Assembly: GCA_911728435.2 (NCBI GenBank)
Contig: OU452210.1
Location: 8,680,001 to 8,744,000, forward strand
Direction: 5' to 3'
Length of the DNA: 64,000 nucleotides
Origin: Apoderus coryli
Taxonomy: Eukaryota; Arthropoda; Insecta; Coleoptera; Attelabidae
Shown piece by piece: positions 1 to 14,997 of this stretch. Position 1 is the stretch's first letter. Each line of letters starts with the position of its first letter. A program made the translations under genes and the position numbers. The notes below the pieces were generated by a model. That model had not been told where the DNA came from. It saw nothing but the letters and a program-made list of their open reading frames with translations, and did not search any database.

Positions 1-3000
1 TCCGAAATCGCAATATCAAAGCTCTCTGCGGATTTTGACGAACGTGGTTTTGACACAAGATTTGGATGGATGCTTCGAAAGGATCTTTATTTTTTTTTTT
101 TGACTTTTTGTTTGGTTTAGCAACAAATGGATTGTTATAAATAAGAATCAAGTTACATTCTGCTTATTATATTACAATTAAAAATCGACGAAGCAAATGG
201 GTAGAGAAGTGTCTATTCAACTTTTAAGCAGATATTTCAAAGTTGCAATGCGAAGTAAAGTCATCTGAGAAAACTAGGGAACTTGGAATAGAATATGGGT
301 ACCTACTCCATGAGGGTTAAGACACCTTGTTACTCTAATAAAATCAGTCCAATTGTTTATTATTTCTATAAAATTTTCGTAAAATTGTTATAGTATCTCA
401 AATTTGTTAATAAGCGAATAAATAAAAATTATTTAGCGTTAATACATGTTATATGTTACTCCAATACTACACAATATTTATACTCGTGAAGTCTACTTAA
501 TTTATTCTAAATTAGCGTAAAAAAATTGTTAGAAAGTTTGATATTTGACGGTTAAGCATCAAGGCCGTTAAAATCAAAAGCTAGTCCAATACTGGTAATT
601 AATAATCTTTAGTCTAGCCTTGGTTATGATTTTAGTTGATAACTTTAAGCCATATAAGGAGAATAATTAAAAATACATAATTTTAGAGTAAATTAGGCTG
701 TAAACTATAAAATAGAATAGTAATTACCTATTTTATATAGGTAGACATATAAAAAAGAATGATAATATAATAGGTATATTGTTTTATACAAATATTTGAT
801 GAACTATAAAGAAAAAATGCAGAGGCGTTGCACTTAATTGAAAACACATTGTAAATTAACAAGCTATAATTATTTTTCAAGACTAATTATTTTACTAGCA
901 CGCCACTGAAGTAACAGTGATATTTTAAGATACGCTCTAGAGGGATTCCGATTTTGTTAACATATCGGGCATAGTTCAAAACACATGATAAAAGGTATTA
1001 TGAATCAAATTGGCAAATTTGTAATGCACAACTTTTCTTATGTGTTCAGTTTCCAATAAACCTTAAGTAAAAAAAAATATTTTTTATAAGATTAAAAATA
1101 CGGTCTGCAACAAATCTAACGAGAATAAAACAAACCCCATTTTTTGTAATAGGTTTTCCCGAAAGAATTGCATTTTTTTCTATTTTAATAATGGAGTGTT
1201 ACTAGATGTACAACGTATGAAAGTAAATGTTCCAAATACGAGGATAGTTTTGACAACAGAAATAAAAATCAATCCAAAAAACAATTTTATTCGAAAATCG
1301 TAATAAACATATTCCTTTTTTTTTTTTGGCAGCTTCATTTGATGTAAACTGCTTTCCAGACATAGGGTGTGGAAACAGATACTAGTCAGAGGTAGCAATG
1401 TGGCAAACATTTTATTTTCCCACTAATTTTTGCATCCAACTAATCCAGAATGTTAGAATAGTACTCAAAATTAATTTTCCGAAGTCCATCAAGGATGTTC
1501 CTTTGTAGGCTCGATATGAATTTCTGTCGCCGATTAACCTTTCAAAACACAGAATTTATTCAGTCCCCGAAATTGGTTTTACAAACATTGTAGAAATTGT
1601 GATCCTACTGCTGAATATATTTTAATAAAATTTTAATTTTAATTAATCTACAAATTGTTTTAAATAAACATAAAATATTTTCTATTTATTTTTCTCTTCT
1701 TGCTTGAGGTCAGTGTTAATAGTGACCGAAAAGTTTATTGTTCTATAAACATAAAATAATAAATTTTTTGTTCTGAAAGTATCATGTTTGGTTCTGTAAA
1801 AATACTGCCACTTATTCCAAAACCGTAAAGATTATTAAACTGTTTTATCATCAGCTTTATATGAGACAGTATCATTTAAGATTTGTTAGCAATGAAACTA
1901 AAAAATTACTCTTCAAAACGGAAAGAAGATATTTTATCAGATTCACTAATTTACAGTAACGACGCCCAACCAATAGCATATCTTAATATCTTTTTGTGGA
2001 ATTAGTGATTTGCGTGTTTAGAAGACAATTAAAAATATCTTACAATTTTAAAACACGCACAATAAGCCGTTTTATTGCCGCAAAAGACATGATAGCACTT
2101 GATAGCAGTGAGGTGTATGCCAAATGTTGTTAAATATTTTAAATCGAACACTATTGAAAAGTTTGCAGATTTAAGAACTCACGTACATGCTTCTGAAACA
2201 AGTCAATTCGTATATATGCAATTTACGAAACATCCAAAAGATTCCTTAACCGTTAGAATTTGCCACCAAGATTTATAGGAAATATTTTTAAGCCTGATTA
2301 GGCGTATTCTTACAATATATTAGATAGATTATACCACTATAATGTGACATTTATATTTATCTTAAATGATATATTTTATGATGTGTAAGGTCAAAGAGGA
2401 TTCATTTAAAAAATATTTTTTTTATAAAATTCATTGAAGAACACTTTGTAAACAATATTTCTACTAACAATTAAAACCATTTATCAGCTGTTCAGGCCAT
2501 TAGAAAAGATACAATAATTAAAAATTAATAACCATGAAAGGGGTTAATAAAATCTTAATTTTATTGATAATAAAACTATATTTAATTTATTTAACACTTG
2601 TGTAATTATGAAACCCAAGGACTTGTAACGATAATTAAGAATTTGAAAATAGAACTAAATTGACGGTATGATATTTATTGTAAACATACTGAATCACAAC
2701 TTCAATTTCGTTAGATTTAGGCATTTAAAATTCGATAAGACTTTAAAGTATCAGTCTCCTAAATCGTGCTTATATGAAGAAGGAACAATGACAAACTGAA
2801 TTATAGAAGCAACTGAGCGAAATAGAGTTTCATACTCCTGAGTGAAAGATTATTACATCTTAAAGTGATTTTTTTTCTTATTAGATTAGATTCAAGTATA
2901 AGCAACCTTGACTACTAAGAACCTATTAGATTTAGCTTTAATTTGATTCACAAATTTATCATGGTTTATCTGTTTAGCGAAAGTTGTTCTGTAAAGTGAT

Positions 3001-6000
3001 TATCGTTAATTAAATGTGTTGATTTAGTTATTGTTAAGTCAGGAAACTATGAAATAACATTGGTGGGGCTTAAGTTCATTAAAGCTAATGAGGAATAAAT
3101 TAAATGAAAAAAAAATTGGCGAAACGATTGTACGTGAGAGCAGTCGCGTAGCTTACTAAGATTCGCATGTAATGTACCGCGTGTTACTAGCACTAAGTGT
3201 TATACATTACACAACAATATGATACAAATTTTACAACGGGATAGTATAAACATTTCAATTTTAATTTTATTCACGTCACACGCGTTTCCAGTACGTTTAT
3301 TTATGATTATAATTGTTGTAATTTTTTATATTAGAGCTTATTTACAATCACGTAGGCATAGTTGTGATACATTTATTCATTTGTTTAAATGAATTGTTAT
3401 AATGGATTAATTATTAAATGACATCGTAGGCATTTAAAAAAGTAAATTTGTTTGAGATTAATTCGTTTATAACGGATACGCCAATGGTGCAGAGAAGTTT
3501 ACGGTATAGTATAATAGCGAGGTTACCCAGCTGATTGTTAGAAGCACCAGGAACTTGGTTTGTGCATGATCTGTTCCGGTTTATACCCGCATTATTAACA
3601 CATTTATTACGAAAATTGCTATATGGACTATGGCATTCCTGTTTAGGGTTTCTTTGGGATTAATACCAAGACCTTGGTCAAAGATTAATATACACATTGT
3701 GTACAAATATTTGCCTTGGTCAAGACATTTACGTTGGTGTTACACGTTTATCAATCGAACGATTAATGCATCTCTGCAGTTTACTTATGATTTAAAGTAG
3801 TTCTAAAGCTTGCCAATGGTAGTGCACCTTGTCGAATCCATCGATATGGAAAACTTTTGTTCGTATTTTTAAAAAGTAGTGTTTAGGGCTCCATATTGTT
3901 GTAACTAGATGTTTCGTCATATTTTAATATTTATACAACATATAAATAAATCTTTGGTGTTCGAAAGGATTTTTCTATTGCAATAGCTATAAGATTATCT
4001 TGTATTGCAACTTTGTATGTGAATATGTCTCATTACTTATTGAATTATTCTCGTATATTTTCATATAATATACATAATGGAACATGCAACATTATTTGAC
4101 ACACTTAAAATGTAAATTGAACCTAACTCCTCAAGTAATTACCTTAGGATTAGATAATTATAGTCGCCTGACGCTCTAATTGATTAACTTTACATTAAAT
4201 TTATATTAAACCAGCAATTTATAGTAGCAATATATCTAAAAACAAGTGTAAAGTTATTAATGTTAGTGTCAGGCTGGAGATAATCACACGGAAATTGTAG
4301 CTACTTAAATTTCTTTTCTTTGTATTTGGATTTATAAACATTTAAGAATTTCGTCAGAATATCACTATTAAAAATCAGATTATAATCCTAATTTTAGACA
4401 ATTGTATTTCAAATTTCGTTCTGTTAAAATCTATTTGACCTAAATAACTATTATTTTCAATGTTTGGTTAAGGCAATTTAATACTAATACACATAATATT
4501 GTTCTTATTAACTACATGTTTTATTTAAAATTGGATATCAATTGTGCACACATATTATTGTTTTATTACTTTGGCTATAAAATACAAAAAATTATGTTCT
4601 ATTTAAATTTGAACTAGTATTTCAATTGCAATAAACTATTTAGTGTTTTACTTAGAATATAATTTTGTTTAACTGACTTTCACTTTAAATCCAGTTCAAA
4701 CTAATCTACAACTTTTAAGTAAACACAAATATTTAAAGATGTCTTAATTTACGGAAGGTGCCTCCTTTAATTGTACAGGAATTCTACTTGCAAAGAGATA
4801 TCCTGTTGGACCACCGAATTTAGAAAAATGTATTTTCCCAATTGAACCCCGTACTAAGTTTAAAATTGGTTTCTTTGCTTAAATTAGCTTATAAACAGGG
4901 TATTTGGTTTAGTGAAAATGTAGATGTTTCAAAATTATTTTTGAAGGTCACAAATTATGATATACTGATACATAAATAACAATATTGTAAAATCGCGTTT
5001 CGATGATAATAAAAATAAAGTGATCATTGAAAATAATAAATAAAACTTAAAATCTGTCAATTGAAATTTTCTTTCAATTTTTACCTACACTACGTGGACC
5101 CAATTATTAAAGCATATGCTCCAAATTTCCCCAAACAAACTATTTTTATATAAAAAAAAAAAATTGTACCAGACTTTAAGTTTTATTTATAATTAATATT
5201 TTTTAAAATCCAAAAACGAATTCATTTAACATTTGAACTGAGGTTTAGAAAATTTTCTCATACGTTTTATAAAATAAAAAAACCAAACTCCCGTTGCTAG
5301 TGTTATATAAACGACCGTGAAATCGACGACTAATGGGAAGTATAAATTTACCGAAAAATTTTAAGTTATTGGTCAAATAGATGAAATGCAGACACAACAC
5401 AGACAACCGAATCTATTCATATAGCTAACGTCTGTCTTCGAGATTGCTAATTTTAAATATCTCTGTATAAAATAATGACTTACTCACTATTTATAGATTC
5501 TCCAAGCGTTTCGTTCAACTTTACACAACTGTTATCTAACATACATTTATAAACGTGTTAATAATAGTTGAAAAATTGGCCTACGTGACGCCACTGACGG
5601 TTGAAGGAAATCTGCCAAATTACACCTGTTACAGTATGTAGTTAGCGAAAACATTTTCCGGGGTGGACACCCTCCTGCACAAATGATGAATAATACAAAT
5701 ATATGAAGTTATACATAATTTTTAAATATATATCTGCTGAGAGTGTCGAACTTGCAGTCCCAAGACCGCTATTACCAGATTTTCCATAACCTTTGCTTAT
5801 GGAACATTCTTTTTTTTTTACTTTATTTGCCTATAAGTACATTTAAGAAAAAAAAAATCTATTAACCAGCTGCCACTTGCAAATTCATATCTTGCACTAT
5901 TTCTGGGATTAGCCCTCTATCTCATCCCGAATTACGCTCCTACAAAAGAAGGCTGTCGAATCGGTCAAATGAAGATTCATGATAAGTTGAGAAGTATGAT

Positions 6001-9000
6001 CAATCATATTACAATTTGTTCAACATGAAGCGCATATTTAAGACGTTGTTTGGATTCCTTTTGAACAGGACGTACTTTAATAGATTTTTTATTATAGTGT
6101 TAAGATTAAAATTAAACTCAACATTTCACACGGCACATTACCGGTTAGGCACACTTTACAATAAATAGTTTTCAATCATATTATTAAAAAGCAAACCAAG
6201 ATTAACAAGTTTTAATATCAATAATGATAATATATTACACTAGATATTTATTATTTCATTGAACTATCGCTATCAGGAATTAATTAAACTGTTAATGAGG
6301 CTATTATGTAAGGGCAAAATATTTAAAAATATAGATTACATACATCATGACAAATGGTTATAAGCTCATGTTTTAAAGGGTATTTGTTTAGTTTATTAGA
6401 TAGCGTATATGTAATAAACTTGGTTTTTAGTGCAAGTTCATGTCATATAAATGACCTTCTTATATCCAGCTTTTGAATTATTAACCTAGGCAATGGTTGT
6501 ATTACGTTATTTAGAGGACCTCACATTACGGTTGTAATTTATTAACTTACAGCTAATTATTCTATCGCTGGTATATCAAGCTAAATAAAATCTGTTGATT
6601 GTAGAATTGGGTAAATTTTGAGCGTTAAATATTTGGAGAAAAAGGAAGGAGGAGAAATGAGTTTGACATGATAAAATATTGTCTTATATTTTAATGTCTA
6701 GAATCAGGTGCTATTTCTCAAAAATTCAACTTCAAAATTACTTTTTTTAATTGTTAATTTAAATACAAATACATAAGAAGATTAGATGAAAAATAAAAAC
6801 AAATAAAGACTCTGTTAAATACATAAATTATAGCCTCAATAATTATTGTAGTTAAGTTATTTATTATTATCTACTTGTTACTTGTTTTTCCATGCTCAAC
6901 ATGATAAAATAATGCGAACATAAGGTTTCGCTTATTATCTAGCCTGGACAAATATGAGTATCAACAAAAATATTGATTGTCTAAAGGCTTTTCATGATTA
7001 GGTCTATTGACTTAAATATATTTCAGGATTATAATATTTATTTCCCTTTATTATAAAATATAAACAATTTTTTCTCAGTTTAAAACAATATAATATTTGG
7101 TGATAAAGTTTCCTTTGTCCAGGCTTTCCAAAAATGTAGTTTCTCTGACAGTGACAATCAAAGCATTGTTTAATTTATTAAAATCACATATGTATAAAAC
7201 AAAAATTTAGTATAGAGAGAAAAATTATAAAATTAATGACCTCGTAAGTGCGGAACTTAAAGGTCGGAAAACAATTACAGTACAAATTTTTATAAAGGAA
7301 ACAATTATAACATGTTAACCAGGCCATTTACCCCTATACATATCGCGGAATAAAAAAAATCCACTTTGTAGTCTATATTCGCTAAAAATGTGTAGGAAAA
7401 ATTGAAAAAATAAAATTGACTTGTTACCGTTAATAGTACATACAGTTTGTAACATTGCCAATATTACGACTAGAGAAATATAAAACAAAAGCTACATAGG
7501 TAAAGCAAAATCTACGACGGACGACGTTTCATCACATGTATCTCAATATAAACAACATTCCTTGGTGAATACATTATTATTACAAAATGTTGCTTTTATA
7601 CATGAATAAATAATTATTCTTTAAAATATACAGTTACTAGAGATACGTGGTTTTTCACATTTTTAAAACGTTGTCTAATTAATATGAATCTTTCATTAGA
7701 ATTACTATAAATAAACAATTTTAATTTTAATGAAATGCGTGTTGACTGAAAATAAAAAAAAAACATAGATTATAATAAACATTCAAATGTTCAAATTAAA
7801 TGTCAAGTCCAAAAATTTTTTAAAAAGTTACTCCTGATTTATATATACAAGCTATAGAAATGTCGGGTTATTTTGACGAAAAATCATATAGTACCAATAG
7901 ATGATTGTCCATTAAAATAGCCATTTGGATAGTTCGTATATTATCCAGCTAGTCTATAATCTAGTCAACTAAACAATTTAATAGTAACATATATTTTCTA
8001 AACATGAAAGCTAATTTACTCAATAACTATACGTTTGTATGTGATTAAAAATAAAATAGAACTAAAATTTAAATTTAATTTTTAAATTCCTTGCTTTGCT
8101 ATGTCGGTTTAATTCGGGAAAATGGAAAATTCTAATTTTAGATAGTTCAGTTTTTTTAATTCTTGATCTTTTACTGAATAAGGGTTAGGTACTATTGATT
8201 CTATTCAACAAGACAGTTAAATGTCACCCCTCTAAGTACATACCAGGACAATGTGTTCGATATTTTCTTAGTGAATTATTATCTGAAAACGAGAAAATCA
8301 AAACAGATTGGTAAGGTTTTATTGGGACACCCTTTATAATCACTGAAATATAAGTAAAACTTGTAATATCATTAAAAGCATCATTCCTTAAATTAATTTA
8401 AAACCGATGCATTATCAATATTCACAATTATCTTAAAGTAGTTCCTAACTGTGCATTAAACATTCTCTCTTATAATTATTATTTTTTATCTGCAGTACAT
8501 CCTTATTCGAAATACCTTAAGTATCAAAATTTGAAATACCTAGACTGAGGCGTTTATTTTCTTAGTTTTATCTTTATACCCAACAAAATGAAAAGGTTTA
8601 CATTTTTCTCAACTTGTCTTAAAGTATCTTGAATTAAAACGCTTGATTGTTTAACTAGATTAACCTCCCACTAATCACTTAAAGAATTTATGTGATGCCG
8701 TTAACATTACAGTGTGGCTCACACGGATTATTATCAGTTGTTGCAAAATCCACTTCAAATAAAATAATAATTTTCAGTTCGGTCTTAGTTATATGATTAC
8801 AGGATTTTTAAACATAAATTATCATTGAGATTCAAAATATTTCATTATTTTTTCAAGATTCAATTAACCATAATCAGTAGGCAATGATTCTAGTGGATTT
8901 ATCACTAAGATTACGTTGATCAAAAAAAATAATTTCGACAAAGTTTATAGTTAAAATATGTAATTGTTTATGGGGAGCACTAAATAATTGCATTTATTAA

Positions 9001-10479
9001 TTTTTGACAAAATTGTTTATAAGTTGTAGGTAAGTAAGCAAAATGTTTGATGCAAGGCATAAAAATACGGGTTAATTTGTGATGTTAGCAGGATAATAAT
9101 GATCATGGTCCTTGCTTTCAAAATAACTATAGATTCCTTCCTGGGCTTTTTTTTGTTTAGTCGCGTAATATCTTTGGATCCCACTTCTGACAATAAAATG
9201 TCAAGTTTTCAGGTTCGTATACCCAAAAATAATACATGTTGTTCTAAATAACACGCTTTATAGGACTCGAGAATGAACATTTTCAAATTATCCCAGTATC
9301 AGTATCATCTCAAATTTGGTTAATAACAAAAAATCGACCACGCCTCTTTCAGGAATAAACAAGATTAAAGTTAATGAAGTACTTAAGTGTTGATTTAACA
9401 AAATCGTTAGCCCTAATTTTTCAGATTTTTTTTTTATTTTGTTAAAATCAAACTGGAATAGACGGCAGAACAAAAAAAAAGCGGTTCCACCATTAAATCT
9501 TTTAATTAAATTAAACTTTTAACATTATGTGTGCCTCATTATTTTTATTCCTATCTGAGTTGAACACACACTGTATTAGTATGAGTAGTAAATAAACAGT
9601 CTCATCACTTCGTATATTTCAAAGTGAATTGCTTCAGTCATATTAATGCCCGCACATCCACATTATAAACAAAATCGGAAAAGAAGTATTATATTAACTG
9701 AATTAAAATTTACTCTACCACAAAACAATTTACTCTCATTTTATCAAATCTCATGAATAAATGATAATTTAATTATAAGATGTTTTACTGGTTTTTCACA
9801 TTAACTTTTTTGTTGTTTTTGCGCAAAAATCTATTTATAGTCAAGAAAAATACATGGACAATAATTATATTAATTTATAAGATCCAGGTATTTGTATTAT
9901 TTATTTAAATACACTGAAAGAAATGATTTGTTAATCAAATAAAAATAAACGAAAATAATTTAAAATATTTAGTAAATTAATCAGCTCCAATTAAATTATA
10001 TATATATATTATATTTACCTTAACAGCTTTTTCAGAAATGTAGATTACACAAATTAAAACATTTTCGAGTATTCGATTTTTTTGTTTAAGAAGATTTTAC
10101 CTTAAAAGTGATAATATTAAATTTTTTGGCATCACTTTTAATTAATGCGTTTACTTAAAATTAAATAAATAAATTACAAGATACAGATTGATTTATTAAA
10201 GATTAATTATCCTATTTACTTGTAATTGAAGTGAGAATTGATGATTTTATAACTAATCAAAATAATAATTAATTGATTCCATAGAAATTATGGTATTTGG
10301 GGCATAGATTATTATTAATGTTAATATATAATTAAATTGTATAAAGACCACACAAGCTAAATTTAAAATTCTAGCTTTGGCTATAAAAAAAAAATTATAG
10401 AAACATCATTCTGGATTGGGTTACCTATATTGTTTAAATATTACAATCTCAATCTCATGTAGAAGAACTATCTCAAGCT
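1..10479. other. Gene-free AT-rich stretch
   Basis: I see no exon, RNA gene or intact transposon here. The short open frames present (minus strand around 1180-1410 and 9288-9473) have low-complexity composition and no recognisable motif, so I treat them as chance. Base composition is uniformly AT-rich with many poly-A and poly-T runs, and a short TA repeat lies near 10000. Confidence 0.6.
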
Positions 10480-10511
10480 CTGAGGATGCATACAAAATGC
10501 GCGACACATGT
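10480..10511 (+). ncRNA. Hammerhead-like hairpin remnant
   Basis: The stretch reads CTGAGGATGC, a short loop, then ATGCGCGACACATG. A GCAT/ATGC stem with loop ACAAA is visible. The layout CTGA-N2-A, stem, then G(A/C)ACATGT resembles the core of minimal hammerhead ribozymes carried by Penelope-like and other retroelements, and the same layout recurs at 28202-28232 with GCGAAACATG. Against an active ribozyme, the expected GAAA is GACA here and the flanking helix I is weak. It is most likely a decayed retroelement terminus. The surrounding 10440-10640 segment is richer in GC than its neighbourhood but encodes nothing I recognise. Confidence 0.3.
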
Positions 10512-11969
10512 TTGGCGAAACTAAATAAACACAGCGGTAATATATCGTCTGCTGTGCTGGCATAAAAGAAGTTAAAGCTCAGGCCTTTCATAAATTTCCC
10601 AGCTATTCATCCAAACCCGGGCCGTGCGGTGCCAAAGCTTTTTATCGAGAAAAAATAAATTAATAATGTAGTAATTTTATTAATAATAATCATATAAGAT
10701 CCCCTGTATACTAGACGGAAAATTGCAAAGCCACGGATTATGTAAATATGTTTGGCTGTAATTTATAACAATTTAATACTAAATAGCTGGTAATTATTCT
10801 ATATAACCTATTAAGAACTAATCTTATATTGTATACCTCAGGCTAATTTGATGTTTGTTTCTTTTTATATCAAAGTCGTTTTAGATAAAATCTAGTATAC
10901 TATTATAATTTTAATCGATGGCAATATTGATAAATCTGAACAATTTTAACAAAACACTATATATTAGCCTGGGTTATTTCCTACACAGACAAAAAATATG
11001 CATTGCTTATTTTGATAGAGTTAGGTAGTTAATATCGTTAGAACTTCTATTATGGTCGTAAATTAACTTTTAGCAAGCCGAATGCCGAACATTCAAAATA
11101 TTATTGTTTATACAAGTTTGAGTTCAAAAAGTTTCCGAATATAGCTCTATAAATATGTTAATGTTCTATGCATCACAAAATTAATTCGAAGTTTTAGAAA
11201 AAAGAAATAATAACATTAAACGATAAATAGAATCTGTTAAAGTGCTTCATTAAAATAGCTGATGGTTAAAAAAATGTTTGAGAACATACCTTGAGTAGGT
11301 ATTATGTAAAGCAGTAAATATCTTGTCTTATTTTTGGAGACATCGGTATTATAAATAAACCAAATAGGAACAAGCAATGTTACATTAGACCAATTATAGT
11401 GAAGGAAATGTTAATAAAAATGCGAGGTTATTGTCCTATATTGTAACAGAACGAGCAAATATAAATCAACATCGGACAAATTAATAATAAAATATTTTTA
11501 ATTATTATCATATAGCTCAGTTGTAAGATCAAAGTGGATTACTATAGTCTTGGAGTAATAAATATACAGCATGTCTTCAATGTCAATGAGAATTAGTCGA
11601 GAGCCATTTTGGTATATATTGAGAATTATTTATACGTATTTGATTTCAGTTTCTGTAATGCAAAATTTGTCTGTTACATCTTTCTGCTTTTGCTCATCGT
11701 CACTTAATACATTGAATTTTTAATTCTAATAAAGCCCGAGAACGAAATTGTCCTCAAAGTAAAATGTTTATAATAAAACACGAGTACGAAAATGTTCTCA
11801 AAGTGAAAGAACGTAGGTAGATTTTATAATACTTAATAATATTTTAAGAATACTTTTTAGTGACATTCAATACTTGGAAGCAGTTAGAAATATAACCTAC
11901 CTCAGCGGAAGTTACTATCGTGAAAACTTTGGTATAAAATATCATTTTTTGGTTTTGTATATATACGAT
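10512..11969. other. Gene-free stretch
   Basis: Apart from the GC-richer tail of the preceding hairpin region (to about 10640), I see nothing that can be annotated. No splice-bounded coding segment or repeat boundary was recognised. Confidence 0.5.
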
Positions 11970-12033
11970 GTACGAATTAAGACAAATCCGTTACGTAAGT
12001 GGTATTTGAACCCACATCTCCCGATTGCCGGTC
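11970..12033 (-). repeat. SINE 3' half, minus orientation
   Basis: This 64-base segment is the reverse complement of 12112-12175, with about nine mismatches and no gap. On the minus strand it contains the box-B-like GGTTCAAAT followed by CCACTT and an AATTCG tail, so it is the same tRNA-derived SINE as the right-hand copy. The tRNA-like 5' half differs from that copy: the sequence at 12034-12050 reads as a different head. A GTACGAATTAA motif occurs at its outer edge and again near 12052, which could be a target duplication. Confidence 0.5.
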
Positions 12034-12082
12034 AGGTGCAGTGCTAGGCAGGTACGAATTAAAGAAGTTCCATACGTTATGT

Positions 12083-12175
12083 GCCACGGTAGTTTAATTG
12101 GTAAAACACCCGACCGGCAATCGGGAGATGTGGGTTCAAATCCCACTTGTGTCACGAAATTTTTTTAATTCGCAC
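12083..12175 (+). repeat. tRNA-derived SINE with tRNA-like head
   Basis: Positions 12083-12153 fold as a tRNA-like cloverleaf. The acceptor GCCACGG pairs with TTGTGTC (one mismatch, two wobbles), the D-stem is GTTT/AAAC, the anticodon stem is CCCGA/TCGGG with a seven-base loop, and the T-arm is GTGGG/CCCAC around TTCAAAT. The A box (TAGTTTAATTGG) and B box (GGTTCAAATCC) are both recognisable. The would-be anticodon is GGC, but base 33 is C instead of the near-invariant T. The head is followed by a T-run and AATTCG tail, and a second copy lies inverted 78 bases away. I therefore call it a SINE and not a functional tRNA gene. A decayed tRNA pseudogene is the alternative. Confidence 0.55.
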
Positions 12176-14968
12176 ATTTTAGTTTATATTTCATATCTAT
12201 TCAAATATCGGTGATACACTATACGCTCTCAACTTAGTTCGAATAACTTTCTTTCGTTTATATTTATATCCTGACAATTACCGTCACTAATATCACCATT
12301 TTTTGTTAATAAGAAAACTATTACTCCCACAGGTATTCAGAAGAAATATAGCAATTTAAAACTGTTGTTGGTGAGATTTGGGTCGGACATTCGAGAGTGT
12401 GCAACGTGCCAATTCCTATTAATATCTCAATAAATACTAGATTTATTTAAAAAGATGAGAAGTTGCATTGTTTTTACCTAAAGAATATTATGAACATGTT
12501 TTATGGGTTTTAACTGCATTCTGTCTGTGTTAGTAAATTACGTTTATCAGACGAAATTATATAATTATGAACATGCTCGGATTCGCTTGTTGTTGGTACA
12601 ATACCATTTAAATTTGCAATACAGATGGTGTCATCTAGTTAATAGCTGTAGCATTTTCAATGTCACTTAACAGTAAGTATCTTTAGCTTGATTTGTCATG
12701 TATTATTACTCTGTAATAAAATTTTAAGTATTTGTCCATAAAATATATATCCGCAATGATTTTAAGAAATACCTACCTAAAAATAGGGATTTAATAATTT
12801 GAAAGTCGCGTAAAATTTCCATTACAATCAAAGAGAATTTTATTACGTCCAATAGAATTTCTTCATCATTGAATAAAGAAGTAATAAATTTAAAAAAGAA
12901 CAAGAATTTCAGCATTTTATTAGGCAGTTCTATAATTCTGTCAAACTAAAGAATAGGAATTTTTAAACAAATTTATTAATGGTTTATTTTACACAGTTCA
13001 AAACAGAATAAAAATTAAATATTTTATTAGAATTACTTAATTCCTCTTGGATACTACTGCGTCTGGCTAACTAAAAGGATTTATTGTTATTAATAAAAGC
13101 GCGCACTTCAAAATTTCTTTAAATTTAATTATCTTACAAATGAAGAAAAAAATATTATTTAGGACTACTATTATGTAATTAACTTCCAAACATGAACAAA
13201 TTAAAAATGGTATATGCACTGACCGCATTTTTGTTCCGTAGTTAATGGAGAGGATAATTTTTCATTTGCCAAAAGCATTTATTTTCTTTTGTGTTTATTC
13301 TGTTTATTATTGTAACAGGGCCAAGTGAATATTTTTCATGATGTCAAAAGAGAAGAACTCTATTATCATACTTTTAGTGGAAAAATGATCTCACAATAGT
13401 ATCCTGCATTATAATTATATTTATTTTATAAACACGAATTCTTGAGTTATTTTTCTTTGCTTTAACACTTAATTGCGTATATATAATCTTGGGTAATAAG
13501 TAGTAAAACCTAAAAATTAGGAATCGCCATTTGAAGTTTTTTTATTTTAGCTACTTTTGAGCTCCTATCTCAAACTGATTGTGTACTTTAACGCCTAATA
13601 TATAGTTCGGTTTTAAAAATTTAAAAAAATATCAATATGTTGAAAATACTGCGAATATACGTTTATTTGAATTGTGATTAAGCCAAACGTGGTAAAATTA
13701 TACCTGCATGATTTATTTTGAAGATATTTACATGTAATTTTAGAACATGTAGTAATTTAACCAATAATTTGCTTTTTGCTTAGCCGATTTGGGGAATATC
13801 CAAATTTCTAACATTTGCGAAGAGCTTATACTAGCACGAGATACCGATTGACAAGATGTATGTGACGACATATTGCCTGCTCATCTTGTTGTCAATAAAA
13901 AAATAGCCCAAGCAGCTAGAAAAACTTCATCTTCAGGGCACTGGTTTTAATTATTCAATTGTAAAAATTTATGGTTCGAACCCCGGGCCCACTACATGTA
14001 GCTGCTCACCCGAGTAAACTTTATAAAATTAACTGAATGATGGCTAAATTGCCTAAGATGCAGAGGCCAATAAAAAAAATGGACATGATATTAATTTGTT
14101 TATTTTGCTATCTTCGATCTATGACTGATGAAAAATGTATATTTAAGATTTAAAATATCGTTTATAGTTATCATTCTTTACTCGGCAGCAAGAAGTATTC
14201 AAACCAGAATAATATTGCACATGCAAATTAACTTGATACAGTACTATTATTAATTCCAGCTACTTCATTTTTGGTGCCTATATCACGCAATAGCAATGCA
14301 TATTATTTTACATCCGTGTTTTACATCCAAGTTCATGGTATTAATTTACATAGCTATATTCGACTTCAAGTACAACACAAATTATTACGTGACAATGTGA
14401 CAGCAGCTCAGTTTATATATTTTCTATTTTAACTCTACAAGTCTTTTAGAAATTCTGGTGTTCTACTGTTTTGTTTAGACAATTTTGAGTCGCCGTTGCT
14501 TCCAAGCTTAACTTTGCTCGTATAATAATATAACTTTGACTTGATTCAAAGCTTGATATAAATTAATGATTACAGATTTTATTCATAAGAACTATATCAT
14601 TATTACCATCATGTTCAAAAAGATATAAAATAACCTTAATAAACGTGAAAAAAAATATTAGTACTGCACTGTTATCAGGGTTGATTTTGTTATTTTTCTG
14701 GAGAAAAAAAAATTCTTATTAAGCGGCTGAGATTCTACAATAGAACATCGTTTTATAGATCGGTAAAACATACAATAGAATTGTAATAAGTACAAGAAAT
14801 TTGAATACCATGTATATAATTTTTTTCAACATTCCAGTGAGAGATTTACAAGATAGAAAATTCTAATATGCCTTGTATGTAAATACATATAAAAACCATC
14901 AACATATTCATTTAATACATTAAGTTGTTGTAATTGAAATTAAGTTTGATGTTGCCACACCTATTCTG

Positions 14969-14997
14969 ATTCTTCTTTACAAATGCAAAATAGTGCA
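14969..14997. repeat. Dispersed 29-base repeat, copy 1
   Basis: This sequence (ATTCTTCTTT, then CAAATGCAAAATAGTGCA after one variable base) is repeated at 16055-16083. Both are preceded by a GATGTT motif within about 40 bases, suggesting two fragments of one unidentified interspersed repeat. Confidence 0.4.

Noticed and set aside
12083..12153. Functional tRNA gene
   Set aside because: Base 33 is C, the acceptor stem has a mismatch, and a second SINE-like copy lies nearby; a SINE head explains it better.
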